From Phlegmacium glaucopus (Eukaryota > Basidiomycota > Agaricomycetes > Agaricales > Cortinariaceae), in contig MU130382.1 of NCBI GenBank assembly GCA_015039465.1, positions 1,034,740 to 1,098,739 of the forward strand: 64,000 nt of DNA, written 5' to 3'. Shown one piece after another: positions 1 to 11,844 of this stretch. The position numbers and the translations under genes are program-made. The notes beneath the pieces were generated by a model. That model was not told where the DNA came from. It searched no databases and saw nothing but the letters and a program-made list of their open reading frames with translations. The stretch's first letter is position 1, and the number at the start of each line of letters is the position of its first letter.

Positions 1-1940
1 CATGCGGATACCATAGTTCCTAGAGTCAAGCTATCATCAGAAGCTGCTGCTGCTGAAATAGCGTCTTTGGAGGAGAAACTAAAGGCTGCAAAGGATTCTC
101 TAACTGCTGCAGGGAAGAAGCAAGCTGAAATGGCACGAGAGTTGTCCATGATACGGTTGGAGAAACAAGAGGTGGAGACGATGATGGGTATGGATCTTCA
201 AGCTGCCGAAGAAACTATTGCTGCTCTAGAGAAAGAGATTCCTCGACTCGAAGAGCTAGATTCAGAGGTGCGGCAATTGCGTGAGGAGAAAGGAACATGG
301 GAAAGGGAACGTTTTGAATTGAAGGAGCGAGAGAGGGAAACAGAAGTTCTGCAAACTCGCCTAGCTAACATGGAGGCGAAAACAGGGGAAGCGGCTGATG
401 GTGCTGAGAAGGTGTTGGCAGAGATTCGGGAGAGTAGTCAACGCCAACTCGAAGAGAAAGAATCACAAATCGAGATGCTCCAACAACAATGGGAAGCGGA
501 CCGTACAGCTTGGGAACAAGAAAGGGCGGATCTCGAAGATGAGAAGATGGAAGATCTAGCGAGGTTACAAGATGAGATGGATCGACTACGAGAAGATGAT
601 GAGGGGGGGCTACGGCAGGCAGGCGAGGAACTCGACGCTGGACTGTCAATACTGCAAGACCTGATTAAAAAGTATGGAATCGTACTTTTCTCTAGGGATT
701 CAACGTTGCAAGGACTTTTGAATGCTATCGGGATGCATATCCAGACTGTGCATACGAAATTGGAGACCTATGCACGAGCGGAATCGGAATGGGATGTCCT
801 GAGAAGGAGATTGGAGGATGATGTGAGGAGTGGGTTGGATAAGAGGGAAACGTTGTCTCGTGAACTTGACGATGCACGAAGGGAGAGAGATGCTGTAAAG
901 ACAGGGGCGTTGACTATGCAGGTATTCATTTTTATTTACTCACTTCTGTTGATTCAAACTTATGCATTGGAACAAGAATGTGTCTCCAGATTCACATTCA
1001 CGTACAGCCTCATCGGCAACGACTCTCATCTCAGACGACATTAATGGTAACACAGATGTTCATCGTATTATCTCCATCCTCCAACCTCTCTGGGCAATCC
1101 TTCCATCACCCGAAACCCGTGCAGCCAAATTTGGAAGCACAAACCAACGAACCTACCGCACTGCCTCACCACCCATACCCGTCGGCTCCAATGTAACCTC
1201 GCTCTCCGAACTGGATGTCCGATCCCTGAAAACCCTCTACGAGACAACCCGTCAAGCCGCCACATCTTCACCAGGCAAAAACAACGGAGCATTCACTATT
1301 GAAGCATTCGCGGGACAAGTCCAGGCATTGATCAATGATGATAGGGCGTTAATTGAGCGATTGGTGAGGTTTGCCCAGGCGCATGATATGTTGAAGAAGA
1401 ACGCGGATAGAGCGCAGAAGTTGGCTCGGGAAGGGACGCTTGCTTTGGAAACTTATCAGAAACAGGTTAGGACGCTTGAGGAGAGGAACATGGGAATGGT
1501 TGCGAAACAGGCTGCTTTGTGAGTTATATATATATATATATATCTTTACTTTAATATTAATGATACTTTCTTTTCATAGTCAAGACGAAATCCAACACCT
1601 CCAAATTACCATCGACCGGCTCGAATCCGAAAAACGTCAACTCGAAAGCTTAGCAGCTGAACAAGCTGAAACATGTGCACAACTCAACGAAGCCAACAAC
1701 ACACTAAGCGCACGTGCTCTCACACTCGCAGAGGAAGCTGCCAAAGCACCTGAGATGGTTAGGAAACAATTGGAAGCGCAATTGAATGAATGTAAGAGAG
1801 CGTTGGATATTGCGAAGGGGGAGGTTGAAGAAATGAGGAGTTCGGAGCAGAGTCAGAGGATTGTGTTACTTGACGAGCTGAACGAGATGCAGACGGAGAA
1901 TACGAATCTGAGAGCGCAGTTGAGGGCGGTTAAGAAGTGA
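1..1940 (+). CDS. Coiled-coil protein, C-terminal part (5' truncated by window)
   Basis: The reading frame is open from base 1, so the gene starts upstream. Three exons are visible: 1-921, 977-1518 and 1580-1940. Introns begin GTATTC and GTGAGT and end in AG. The second intron contains a (TA)n run at about 1525-1545. The visible ~607 residues are Glu/Lys/Gln-rich heptad sequence, i.e. long coiled coils. They are interrupted by a Ser/Pro-rich linker around 1090-1200 with a conserved-looking block (LWAILPSPETRAAKF) and the stretch SLSELDVRSLKTLYE. It resembles the fungal 'up-regulated during septation' (Uds1-like) coiled-coil proteins, but that is a remembered resemblance only. A structural role at septum or cytoskeleton would be inference. 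The stop is TGA at 1938-1940. Presence of a gene is near certain; the family is uncertain. Confidence 0.8.
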
Positions 1941-2479
1941 GGGGTGTTGATGTACATTACTAGTTCTACTCATCTTTCATCATCTTTTGCATATTTTTCA
2001 TTATCTTGCTCCAAGGAGAATAGCCTATCAATACTCTTGGCAAACAAGTCTCCTCTGAACACCTAAGTACCAGACAGAATCAATTCAGCCCTGCATCGCC
2101 GATTTGATTAATCCGGCAATGGTGGTCGCCTGTGGTCGCCTAGTCAGCTCAGGGGTAGTGCTCCTGTTGCTGTTGTCATGGTCGAAGCCCCTGTCATATA
2201 AATAGGTTGACCGAGCACGGAGACTCATCACATGCACTTTTGCATGCACAGGATCGTTCTCAGATAGTTATTTCTCCTTGCCATACGCAAGTCATTGGCA
2301 CTGGCATTCGTGAGCCATGTAGTTAGTTCTTGTCATCAGAAAATTTTCATCACTTTATCATAGGATTTATCAATCAGGCCTCAGGTGTTACCGTTGATGA
2401 CAGCGCCCATCTTTTCATTATGCAGGACCCCGAAACTCTGGCTGCCGAAGACTTTCGGGGGGTCCTCTGCGAGGAGATG

Positions 2480-2487
2480 TATATAAG
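2480..2487 (+). promoter_or_regulatory. TATA box of the small secreted protein gene
   Basis: TATATAAG lies 121 bp before the ATG at 2608. It would place transcription start near 2510 with a ~95-nt leader. A second TATA-like TATAAATA lies near 2196-2204 but is farther away. Confidence 0.4.
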
Positions 2488-2607
2488 GCTGCACTTCTCA
2501 TGGAAGATACCTCAAGCTGGTCTTCACCCAATCTCTAAGCTCGAAGCTAAATATCTGTTCACTCAAACATCACGTACTTTCATACCACATTATCAATTAC
2601 TATTACT

Positions 2608-3200
2608 ATGTTCTCATCCAAGGTAAGGTTTTTAAACTTTAAACTTTAGCTGTATTGCTGACTTCGTTCTTGTTGGTTGGCTAGATCTCCGCTCTTTCAC
2701 TCTTCGTCTTCTGCCTCTTCACTTTGGGACAGGCCGCCCCCGTCGTAGATGATGCTTCCTCTCTATCGGCTCGCGAGGCTCCCTTGGATTCTTTCCTCGT
2801 CACTCGTGGAATCCTTAGCAAATTGATACACAAAGTCGACCCTGCGACCCAAAAACTCATCGACCAGGTTTCTGATGCCGCCTACTGCAAGACCCTCCAT
2901 GTCCTCTACCATTCCGAAAAAGAGTTCACAGCTGCGCAGCAGTACATGACCACGGAGCAGAATAAACTCACTGCGAAGGGAAGCAAGCCCACTGATCCTG
3001 TTGTCAAGGAATACGCCAAGGTGATCAAAGGGTTCGGAACTCGGGTTACGAAAATCACAGCCGAGATCAATGAAAATAAAGCGGCGCTCAAGAAGTTGGG
3101 TTTCGCGGATTCTGAAGCTCACTGCAAATCAGCTTACCCCCCCACGACACCCACAACACCCTCAGCCCCGGCTGCTTCCCCCACTCATACTGGAAAGTAA
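2608..3200 (+). CDS. Small secreted protein, unknown function
   Basis: Two exons, 2608-2622 and 2685-3200, joined in phase 0 across a GTAAGG...CTAG intron, give 176 residues. The ATG at 2608 is needed for a proper signal peptide: MFSSK from exon 1 is followed by a hydrophobic run (ISALSLFVFCLFTLG) and a likely signal peptidase site after QA (GQA-APVV). The mature part is about 155 residues, helical-looking and Lys/Glu/Ala-rich. It has two Cys residues (AYCKTL and AHCKSA) and ends in a Pro/Thr/Ser-rich tail. I do not recognise a domain. Size, secretion and low Cys count fit the broad class of fungal small secreted proteins; a role in host or substrate interaction would be speculation. Confidence 0.8.
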
Positions 3201-5373
3201 ATGTAATGATTATCGATATGTGCTACGTTATGTTATTTCCAATGATACAGTTATCGGGTGACTTATGATTCGTGGTCGTTTTCTGCCGCAAGTGTCTCAA
3301 TCCTTCAGTTTCTTATGGAAATCATCGTGAAATCATTTGGGAAAGCCCAAGTTCACAGCGCCATGAGACGATAAACATTCAAATTAGACAGCGAACCCTT
3401 ATCTGCAGCGATCATAACTAATCCCATATGCTGATTACTGAATCAGTACGATTGCTAAAAGGGATGCCTGTACAGTGTACTACAGTCCCAATGGATAAAT
3501 TTCCCTAAGCAGCCGAGGCGAGGCGAGATCATCGAGAGTTGTAATTTAAGTAGTACCCATGTGTTACCTATGAATACAATGGATATTCCAGTCCGGCCAA
3601 TGCATAAGCTGGTGTCTTGCCAGCTCTGATATGGGAAGGCAGAGAGTATCGAAAGATTAATGGTAGAAAGATCTTCTCCAGATGCTTCCACAAGAGGCAG
3701 GCATTGATGGACTTCGTAAACTAGTTGGCAGGCCGGTTTGATTGATCTGGAACATATCGGTGGCAAAGGTGCAATCTGTGCGCAGTCACAGAGTATTCTC
3801 GTCTAACGAAGAATGAGTTGACACACCCAACATTCCACGCACGCATCACACACCACCACACACACCACGCACACCACGCACCACTGCACCACTGCACCAC
3901 CGCACCACTGCACCACCGCACCACCGCATCACCGCCAACGCTTATCAATGACCAAGTTCACAAAAAAACTACCGAGAAAGGCACTCTAGAATGGCCAGTG
4001 GCGCCAACCGTCCTCATAAGAGTCATAACACAATCGCCTACACTGCATCGAGCTTCAGACACCCCATCCCATCATCATTTCCCCCCCCCCCCCACTTTAC
4101 AGTCAATCAACCTGCGTCACTCTCCTTCTTTTCCATCCAGCGCAACCTCACAAAGCCAGGCGGTCTAGCAGTCCACCTCCTAGCAATTGGGAAACAAGAC
4201 TCACTCGTCGCGTCGTTGGACTCCTATAATGTAGGTTTCGCAGCTCGTCTTTCCCCCCAAAAGCTAGTTAGACTGCTACTCGGGTCAGGAAGCGTTTTAC
4301 CGAACTCATTACAGCTTCGTTTGTTACCATTCAAAATTATTCAATATTCAATTAATACACAGTTCTCGCAAACGCTAAAACCATCAACAATAGTTGATCT
4401 TTTGATGTACAGGCTTAAACAACAAAGTGAATACCCAAAGATAGTTTGAGGAGTTGAACGACATGCACATTGTCAACTTAGTGATTTCCTTTTTAACGAT
4501 GCAGGCAAATCTGCAGTAGAAACCTCTAAATAAGCCAAGAAACTTGAGGACGGCGACGATGAACCCTGACGACTATTTTGCCGCAACTCCCCTTAATCGG
4601 TCTTGACAATCAAGATTCCGGCTATGAACGCTGTCAGCATAGGCTAAACAAAATCAGTCGATTGTGTCAAACTCAATCGAAAGATGTCGTTAACCATGTA
4701 TGGCCAGCATGCAGGAAGGAAGGCTTAAATACAGTGTTGTTAGGAGACACTTAACGAGATGATAAGAGGCTACAGCCTGAGCGTTGGGCACAGTCTTCAG
4801 CAATTAAAATAATCATCCCTGAGGGAGACAAAATCGTATATCTGGCGATGGCAGCCCAAGGAAAGGGAACCGAAGAGGGGACGTCTCGGCCTTCTCGGCC
4901 TTATAATACACAGACTCAGTACTCAGTGGTTGTGCCAAAGCAATCGAAGCAAGCAGACCGCGTTTTAGCAGGTTGTAGCGCGTCCAGCTTGAGCCCAGTC
5001 TGTCACATGGTGACACTGTCCATTACGTGACACTGCTCCTTTTGAAAGCGAGGACATGCTTCATATTGCCCGTATACGTGCTCTCGACGGCACCACTTTA
5101 TGTGGATATACCAAAGCTATATATACGGCGCTATCTGCCCATGGAATCTGAGGTTATCTGAGAAGAACTTGCACATTGGTCTCCTACTATGGCGATTCCC
5201 AAGCCACATCAGTGGATGCCTTTGTGCTTCACATGGACCAGCTGGCGAAAATAGATTCCACTATAATCTATCGACTGAAGAGGTATTAAAGCATGTGAAA
5301 AGTTCAACCACTTCCTCTCTTGGTCTGATTGAGGAAATCAATTGGCGATTGTTCTCATGCATAGATCCTCAGT
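3201..5373. other. Gene-poor intergenic stretch
   Basis: About 2.2 kb with no supported gene. It holds a CACC-rich tandem repeat (3838-3935), a C-homopolymer of about 14 bases (4081-4094), and one open frame of 152 codons (3991-4449) with low-complexity His/Pro/Ser content at its start and no recognisable domain. From about 5040 the sequence belongs to the duplicated upstream region of the S53 peptidase genes. Confidence 0.5.
3838..3935. repeat. CACC-rich imperfect tandem repeat
   Basis: Short imperfect units such as CACCACCGCACCACTG are repeated head to tail over about 100 bp. There are no spacers of unique sequence, so this is a simple minisatellite-like tract rather than a CRISPR-type array. 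Confidence 0.8.
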
Positions 5374-5380
5374 TATAAAA
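5374..5380 (+). promoter_or_regulatory. TATA box of S53 peptidase copy 1
   Basis: TATAAAA lies 42 bp before the ATG at 5416, in the context TTATAAAACGAGTAGAAT. Copy 2 keeps the motif at the same distance; copy 3 does not. Confidence 0.6.
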
Positions 5381-5415
5381 CGAGTAGAATTCTTATCCTT
5401 GGCTTTACCGGCGAC

Positions 5416-8028
5416 ATGCGTTCCTTGTTCCCAGTCTTTCTTCTAAGTTTCGGTCTCTTTGGCACCTCTCCAGTGGTGGCAGTTCCTACAGGAGAATCTG
5501 TATACAGTGTCAAGGAAGAAGTCAACTCTCCCAGAGGATGGATCAAACATAGCCGACCGGCTCCTAATCATAATATCGTCCTGCGCATCGGCCTTCCACA
5601 ACCAAACTTCCACATTTTAGAGAAACATCTCTACGAAGTAAGCGATCCTGACCACGAGCGCTATGGTCAGCACCTATCCAAGGCAGAAGTCGAGGCCCTC
5701 GTAGCTCCTCACGACGAAAGTGTGGAATCGGTGACCAAATGGCTAGGTACTTTTGGCATCAGCGAGGACAGTCTTGTGCGTTCGCCAGCTAGAGACTGGG
5801 TGACACTGAAGGTCCCAGTGACCCTAGCGGAGAAGATGCTCGATACTGTCAGTTTTTGCATTTAGCTTATTTAGGTGTTATGATCATCTAATTATTTTTG
5901 TAGACTTATCATGTCTGGAAGCATTCTGAAAGTGGTGATTACCTGGTCCGGACTACGAGCTACAGTCTTCCTAGCAACCTTCATGACCACATCGACCTCA
6001 TTCAACCCACGACGATGTTCGGAAGGTTCAAGAAGGAGAAATCGACCGTTTTCCCAGTAGGCAAAGATGCAGTTATTGTTCAACCTGACCTCAATGCGGC
6101 TCCTGTCGTTCATTCTTCGTCTGGTGTAACCGTTTCTGCTAGCTGCAAACAGACAATAACTGTCACATGCCTTCAACAGCTATATAATGCTGTCGGTGTA
6201 GTCCCAACCGCTGCTAATAATTCGATAGGCATCACGGGGTACTTGGTAGGGATCATCTTAATGTTGCTTCTAGAGTACCCCAACTGATTTAATTCAGGGA
6301 CAATTTGCAAATATTCATGACTTGCAATTGTTCTATGCTAATGAAGTACCAGCTGCAGTGGGCTCCAATTTCACATTTGTATCTGTGAACGGCAAGTTTA
6401 TAAAACAAAACTTGCGGTTGTCACATATCTGATGCTGTTCCTTCGAAGGCGGACTCAATGACCAAACACCAGCGAATGCTGGTGATGAAGCTAATCTGGA
6501 TGTACAATTTGCTTTTGGCCTCTCTCACCCAATTTCAGTGAGAATCTACGTTCTGTATTCAAATCTCTTGGTCTGATACATAGCATGCTCAGCCAACTTT
6601 CTTCTCTACCCCCGGGAGTCCTCCATTCATACCTGATGACCTGACGCCACAGAATACCAATGAGTATGTCTAATTTATGTTTCATCTGCAGTTGGTGTGC
6701 TTCACGCTTTTCTACAGACCTTACACAGATTGGCTCGATTTCGTTCTCGCTCAACCGAAGGTTCCTTTGGTGATATCAACCAGCTATGATGACGACGAAC
6801 AGACTGGTATGTACTCATCGAGATTGAGCATGATCGTTGTATCTATCTAATTGACCAACAGTCCCATTGAGCTTTGCCCAACGTGCATGCGCAGGATTTG
6901 CTCAGCTAGGTGCGGTTATTTTTCCATTATACTGATTGATTTGTTGACAATGAGAGTGGCAGGTGCTCGTGGCGTCTCCCTTATGTTTTCCTCAGGGGAC
7001 TCTGGCGTGGGAGATGGTGATTCAAACCCTGCTACTCAACAATGCTTTACCAATGACGGCCGCAATCTCCACACATTCATCCCAAATTTCCCGAGTTCGT
7101 GCGTAAACTTTATCCTCCCGTCATGATCAGCGGTACCCACTTTCTGACACTTCTATCCAAATAGATGTCCATTGTGAATACCAGTCATCTATGAGAAAGT
7201 GTTATCGTCTGACGCTCCTGATAGTGTTACTGCCGTCGGAGGGACTACAGGTATTCCTGAAGTCGCAGTGTCAAGGTTTTTCTCTGGAGGAGGATTTAGT
7301 AACTACGTGAGTTGCAGATGGCTCCTGGCCAACCAATTGTCTGACGAACCAAAATCATTACTAGTTTGCTCAACCTGCCTACCAGGCAACTGCCGTCAAC
7401 GCTTATTTAAATGCTCTTCCCAAAGGAACTTTCGCAGGTCTCTTTAATGCGTGAGCTATCCTTCATTGTTCAATGGTGCAGTAGGGCTTACTTTGCCATC
7501 AATAGTACTGGACGAGTGAGGCTTCAATAGTATTCAAGTTTCGTCGTTAAATCTGACACAACATTTGGTAGGCCTACCCAGATGTTTCAGCACAATCAGA
7601 TAACTTCAAAATTTTCCTCGATGGAAAGGCAATTCTCATTGGTGGGACTTCTGCTTCATCCCCTACGTTTGCTGGGTTTGTTGCTTTATTGAACGACGCT
7701 CGCCTGAATGCCGGTTTACCACCCTTGGGATTCTTAAATCCCTTCCTGTACTCTAAAGGATTCTCAGGCCTGAATGATATCATCAGTGGTCATAACGCAG
7801 GTTGCGGTACTCAAGGATTTAATGTCAGTAACATAAGTTTTGGATGTGATCTAATAACGCTGACGTCGTCTATCCAATTCCACAGGCGACAACGGGATGG
7901 GACCCAGGTATGCATTATCCTCGGGGTCACGTTCCATAGCGACATGGCCTGAATGTTTTTCTATAGTCACCGGTCTGGGTACCCCCAACTTTGCGAAGCT
8001 CAAAGCCCTTGTCATCGTGCCCTGGTAA
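5416..8028 (+). CDS. Tripeptidyl-peptidase / sedolisin family S53, copy 1
   Basis: Secreted acidic serine peptidase (sedolisin, S53) releasing tripeptides from protein N-termini. Fifteen exons: 5416-5847, 5904-6245, 6298-6391, 6449-6537, 6593-6663, 6718-6806, 6862-6909, 6963-7098, 7165-7173 (9 nt), 7225-7306, 7365-7450, 7506-7515 (10 nt), 7572-7823, 7886-7907 (22 nt), 7967-8028. All phases agree, giving about 607 residues. A signal peptide (about residues 1-22) and a Pro-kumamolisin propeptide precede the catalytic domain. Catalytic Glu303 and Asp307 lie in DEANLDVQF, the oxyanion Asp401 in SSGDSGVGD, and nucleophile Ser523 in GGTSASS. Calcium-site-like GLNDI and the WDPVTGLGTP end are present. 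Intron 3 uses a GC donor (6392). No stop or frameshift was seen. The end could instead be spliced at GTAAGG near 8024. Confidence 0.92.
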
Positions 8029-8126
8029 GGAAACTTTGTTCCATTCGTCTGCTCATATTAATGACAGAAAACACGCAGAAGAAGTAGCCAGCTGAACTAA
8101 CTTGAAGTGAGAAGGTTACAAACAGC

Positions 8127-8860
8127 TACTTTTGCATTCATTTCTTGAAATGTTCCATAACCTGTAATATTATTTCCGATAACCGATAAAGTACTGACCC
8201 ATCGGTTTTCAATTGAGTTCTCTCGGTGGTTCACTGATGAGAGTTATCTTGACCAGGCATGACCTCCTGGCTTCATCGCTTCCAGTTTTGCATCCCTCAG
8301 GATGTCAGCATCTGACTTGACTCTTAAATTAGGCCGCTGAACTGCGCAATTCAGGAGGCGTCAAATACGCCAGAAAGCTGACAGCTAGAACAGACAATGT
8401 ACAGATAAGATTACCCAATTATAGAACAAAGATATGAGGATGTCGGTCAAATACTTAGAATGGAGGGAAAGGAGTAATAAAAATGGTAACCACATAATTG
8501 ATATGACATACATTAAACAACCAATGTTTTATTTTCGTCATGAGAATCTTCGCACGAGGTTTCTGCGAATTTTTGGCCTGATACCTCAATCCTGTATGCA
8601 CACTTGTCGTTGTACTTTTGTTGAGTAAAGTTGTTGGCTCGAACCACTCTCTGAGCCCTTACTTCCTTTTCTTCCTGTCAGTCATCCAGCCTTACGTGCA
8701 AACATACTCCTCTGGGATTAGTTTTTCTTCTGCAGTCCCCTCTGAGCCTCTTGTTGAAGCCGCATCTTTTTTTAACACGCCCCTTGTTCAATTTAGCAAC
8801 ATCAATGCCCCTGGCGAACTTGCTTAAATCGGCTCGTCGAAAAAACTCATTGAAAAGGAA
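8127..8860 (-). pseudogene. Decayed Tls1/C9orf78-like gene fragment, unit 1
   Basis: On the minus strand this stretch matches scattered pieces of the intact gene at 15677-16855: the C-terminal ERFKKR block near 8133-8157, the block encoding SDADILRDAKLEAMG near 8270-8330, the REDSD region near 8535-8570, the exon containing RVVRANNFTQQ near 8630-8660, and the clear motif GIDVAKLNKG near 8780-8830. The order is kept, but the central block carrying the IPEVDLG and IEETEKAKR motifs is missing or replaced (about 8375-8535), and no open frame connects the pieces. It lies 3' of S53 copy 1, the same relative place as the intact gene holds 3' of copy 3. Confidence 0.8.
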
Positions 8861-9210
8861 AATGCCTGAAAACGCTTTAACAATGTTCATCTCGCCCGAC
8901 TCCGAGTCCTCACACTAATCTCCCAAACCTGGCCCACTGAGTCTATTACTCTACACAGATTGTACCTCTGTCAGCGCTGTGAGGGAGGCGAAGGTCAATT
9001 AACTCGAGCACGGCCACTATCGACGGATTCCCAAGGCAAAACAACCGATATCCTTGTGCTACCTCTTGTGCTTCACATGGACCAGCTGGCGAAAATAGAT
9101 TCACTGTGATTCTACATTACAACCTGTGAAATTTTTTTGACTACGTCCTCCCGCTCTTGGTCCAATTGAGGAAATTCACTTGCGATTGTTCTCATGCGTG
9201 GGTTTTAAAG

Positions 9211-9217
9211 TATAAAA
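9211..9217 (+). promoter_or_regulatory. TATA box of S53 peptidase copy 2
   Basis: TATAAAA, 41 bp before the ATG at 9252, matches the position in copy 1. Confidence 0.6.
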
Positions 9218-9251
9218 TCAGTAGGGTCCTCATTCCTAGCCTTACAGTGAC

Positions 9252-11832
9252 ATGCGTTACTTATTCCCAGTCGTTCTCCTAGGTTTTAAATTCCTTGGCA
9301 ATTCTCCCGTGGTTGCAGTTCCTACGGTAGAATCTGCATACAGTGTCAAGGAAGAAGTCAGCTCTCCCAGAGGATGGTTCAAACATAGCCGACCGGCTCC
9401 AGATCATAATATTATCTTGCGCATCGGTCTTCCGCAACCAAACTTCCACATTTTAGAGAAACATCTCTACGAAGTAAGCGATCCCGACCACGAGCGCTAT
9501 GGTCAGCACCTATCCAAGGCAGAAGTCGAGGCCCTCGTAGCTCCTCATGACGAAAGTGTGGAATCGGTGACCAAATGGCTAGGCACCTTTGGCATCAATG
9601 AGGACAGTCTTGTGCGTTCGCCAGCTAGAGACTGGGTAACACTGAAGGTCCCAGTGAGCTTAGCAGAGAAGATGCTCGATACTGTCAGTTTTTGCATTTA
9701 GCTTATTTAGGTGTTATAATTATCTGATTATTTTTGTAGACTTATCACGTCTGGAAGCATTCTGAAAGTGGTGATTACCTGGTCCGGACTACGAGCTACA
9801 GCCTTCCTAGCAACCTTCATGACCATATCGACCTCATTCAACCCACGACGATGTTCGGAAGGTTCAAGAAGGAGAAATCGACGGTTTTCCCAGTAGGCAA
9901 AGATGCAGTTATTGTTCAACCTGATACCAATGCGGCTCCCTCTGGTGTAACCGTTGATGCTAGCTGCAAACAGACAATAACTATCACATGCCTTCAACAA
10001 CTCTACAATGCTGTCGGTGTAGTCCCATCTGCTGCTCATAATTCGATAGGCATTACGGGGTATTTGGTGAGGATCTTACTTGAATTTTGATTCTAGAACG
10101 TCCCGGCTGATTTATTTCAGGGACAATTTGCAAATATTCAAGACTTGCAATTGTTCTATGCTAATCAAACACCAGCTGCAGTGGGCTCCAATTTCACGTT
10201 TGTATCTGTCAACGGTAAGTTTACAAAGCTTCGTTGTCACATATCTTATGAAGTTATTCTTCTAAAGGTGGACTCAATGACCAAACGCCAGCAAATGCTG
10301 GTGATGAAGCTAATCTCGACGTACAGTTTGCTTTTGGCCTCTCCCACCCAATTTCAGTGAGAATCTACGCCTTGCATTCAAATCTCTTGATCTGATACAT
10401 AACTTACTCAGCCAACTTTCTTCTCTACTCCCGGAAGCCCTCCATTCATGCCCGATAACCTGACGCCACAGGATACCAATGAGTATGTAATTTATGTGTC
10501 TTCTACAATTGCTTTGCTTGATATTTTTATACAGACCTTACACAGATTGGCTCGATTTCGTTCTCGCTCAACACACGGTTCCTTTGGTGATATCAACCAG
10601 CTATGATGACGACGAACAGAGTGGTATGCACTCATCGAGATTGAGCATGATCGTTGTATCTAATTGACCAACAGTCCCATTGAGCTTTGCCCAACGTGCA
10701 TGCGCAGGATTTGCTCAGCTAGGTGCGGTTATATTTCCATTATACTGATTGATTTGTTGACAATGAGAGTGGCAGGTGCTCGTGGCGTCTCCCTTATGTT
10801 TTCCTCAGGGGACTTTGGTGTGGGAGATGGTAATCCAGACCCTGCTACTCAGCAATGCTTTACCAATGACGGCCGCAATCTCCACACGTTCATCCCAAAT
10901 TTCCCGAGTTCGTGCGTAAATTTTATTCTCGTATCAGTGGTAACCACTTTCTGATGCTTCCATCGAAATAGATGCCCATTGTGAATACCAATCATCTATG
11001 AGAAAGCGTTATCATCTAACACCCTGAAAGTGTTACTAGCGTTGGAGGGACTACTAGTATTCCTGAAGTCGCAGTTTCAAGGTTTTTCTCTGGAGGAGGA
11101 TTTAGTAACTACGTGAGTTGCAGCTGGCTCGAGATCAACTAACCGTATGACGAATCAAAATCTTTACTAGTTTGATCAACCTAAGTACCAGAAGAAGGTT
11201 GTCGACGCATATTTACGTGCTCTTCCCAAAGGAACTTTCGCAGGTCTCTTTAATCCGTGAGCTATCTTTAATTGTTCAATTGTGCGGTGCGGCTTACTAT
11301 GGCACTGACAGTGGTGGACGAGTGAGGCTTCGATATTCAATATTCAAACTGCGTTACTAATTCTGCGTTAGGCCTACCCGGACGTTTCAGCTCAATCAGA
11401 TAGATTCAGAATCTTTCTCGAAGGACGAGCAGTTCTCATTGGTGGGACTTCTGCTTCATCTCCTGCGTTTGCTGGATTTGTTGCTTTATTGAACGACGCT
11501 CGCCTGAATGCCGGTTTACCACCTTTGGGATTCTTGAATCCCTTCTTGTACTCTAAAGGATTCGAAGGCTTGAATGACATCATCAGTGGTCATAACGCAG
11601 GTTGCGGTACTCAAGGATTTAATGTCAGTAACATAGTTGAAGATATGGCTTAACAACGCTGACATTATTTATACTATTCTGTAGGCGACAAAGGGATGGG
11701 ACCCAGGTATGGACCGTTCTCGAAGCATATTTCATGACAACCTTGGTCTGACTTTTTCATATAGTCACCGGCCTTGGTACCCCCGACTTTGGAAAGCTCA
11801 AAGACCTTGTCACAGGGAAGGGGTCGAAGTAA
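9252..11832 (+). CDS. Tripeptidyl-peptidase / sedolisin family S53, copy 2
   Basis: Same architecture as copy 1. Exons: 9252-9683, 9740-10066, 10121-10214, 10268-10356, 10412-10482, 10535-10623, 10675-10722, 10776-10911, 10972-10980 (9 nt), 11031-11112, 11171-11256, 11312-11321 (10 nt), 11372-11623, 11685-11706 (22 nt), 11765-11832. The product is about 604 residues. Exon 2 is 15 nt shorter than in the other copies, losing five codons before SGVTV. Catalytic Glu298, Asp302, oxyanion Asp396 (SSGDFGVGD, Phe after the Asp) and Ser518 are present. The signal peptide is [20 protein letters not shown]. All introns that I traced start with GT here, including intron 3, which is GC in copy 1. It ends LVTGKGSK. 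No disabling mutation was seen. Confidence 0.92.
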
Positions 11833-11844
11833 GAGGTTCACAGA

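Noticed and set aside
3838..3935. Regular short repeats resembling a CRISPR array
   Set aside because: The units are 10-16 bp, contiguous and of low complexity, with no spacers; the genome is eukaryotic.
3991..4449. 152-codon open frame as a gene
   Set aside because: It begins in low-complexity sequence after a CACC repeat and a C-run, has no recognisable domain or supporting splice pattern, and base composition gives no coding signal that I can see.
7099..7224. Single 126-nt intron in S53 copy 1 instead of two introns and a microexon
   Set aside because: It keeps the frame but deletes the conserved Cys-Pro-Phe. The 9-nt exon is flanked by splice signals and conserved in three copies, so the microexon model is better.
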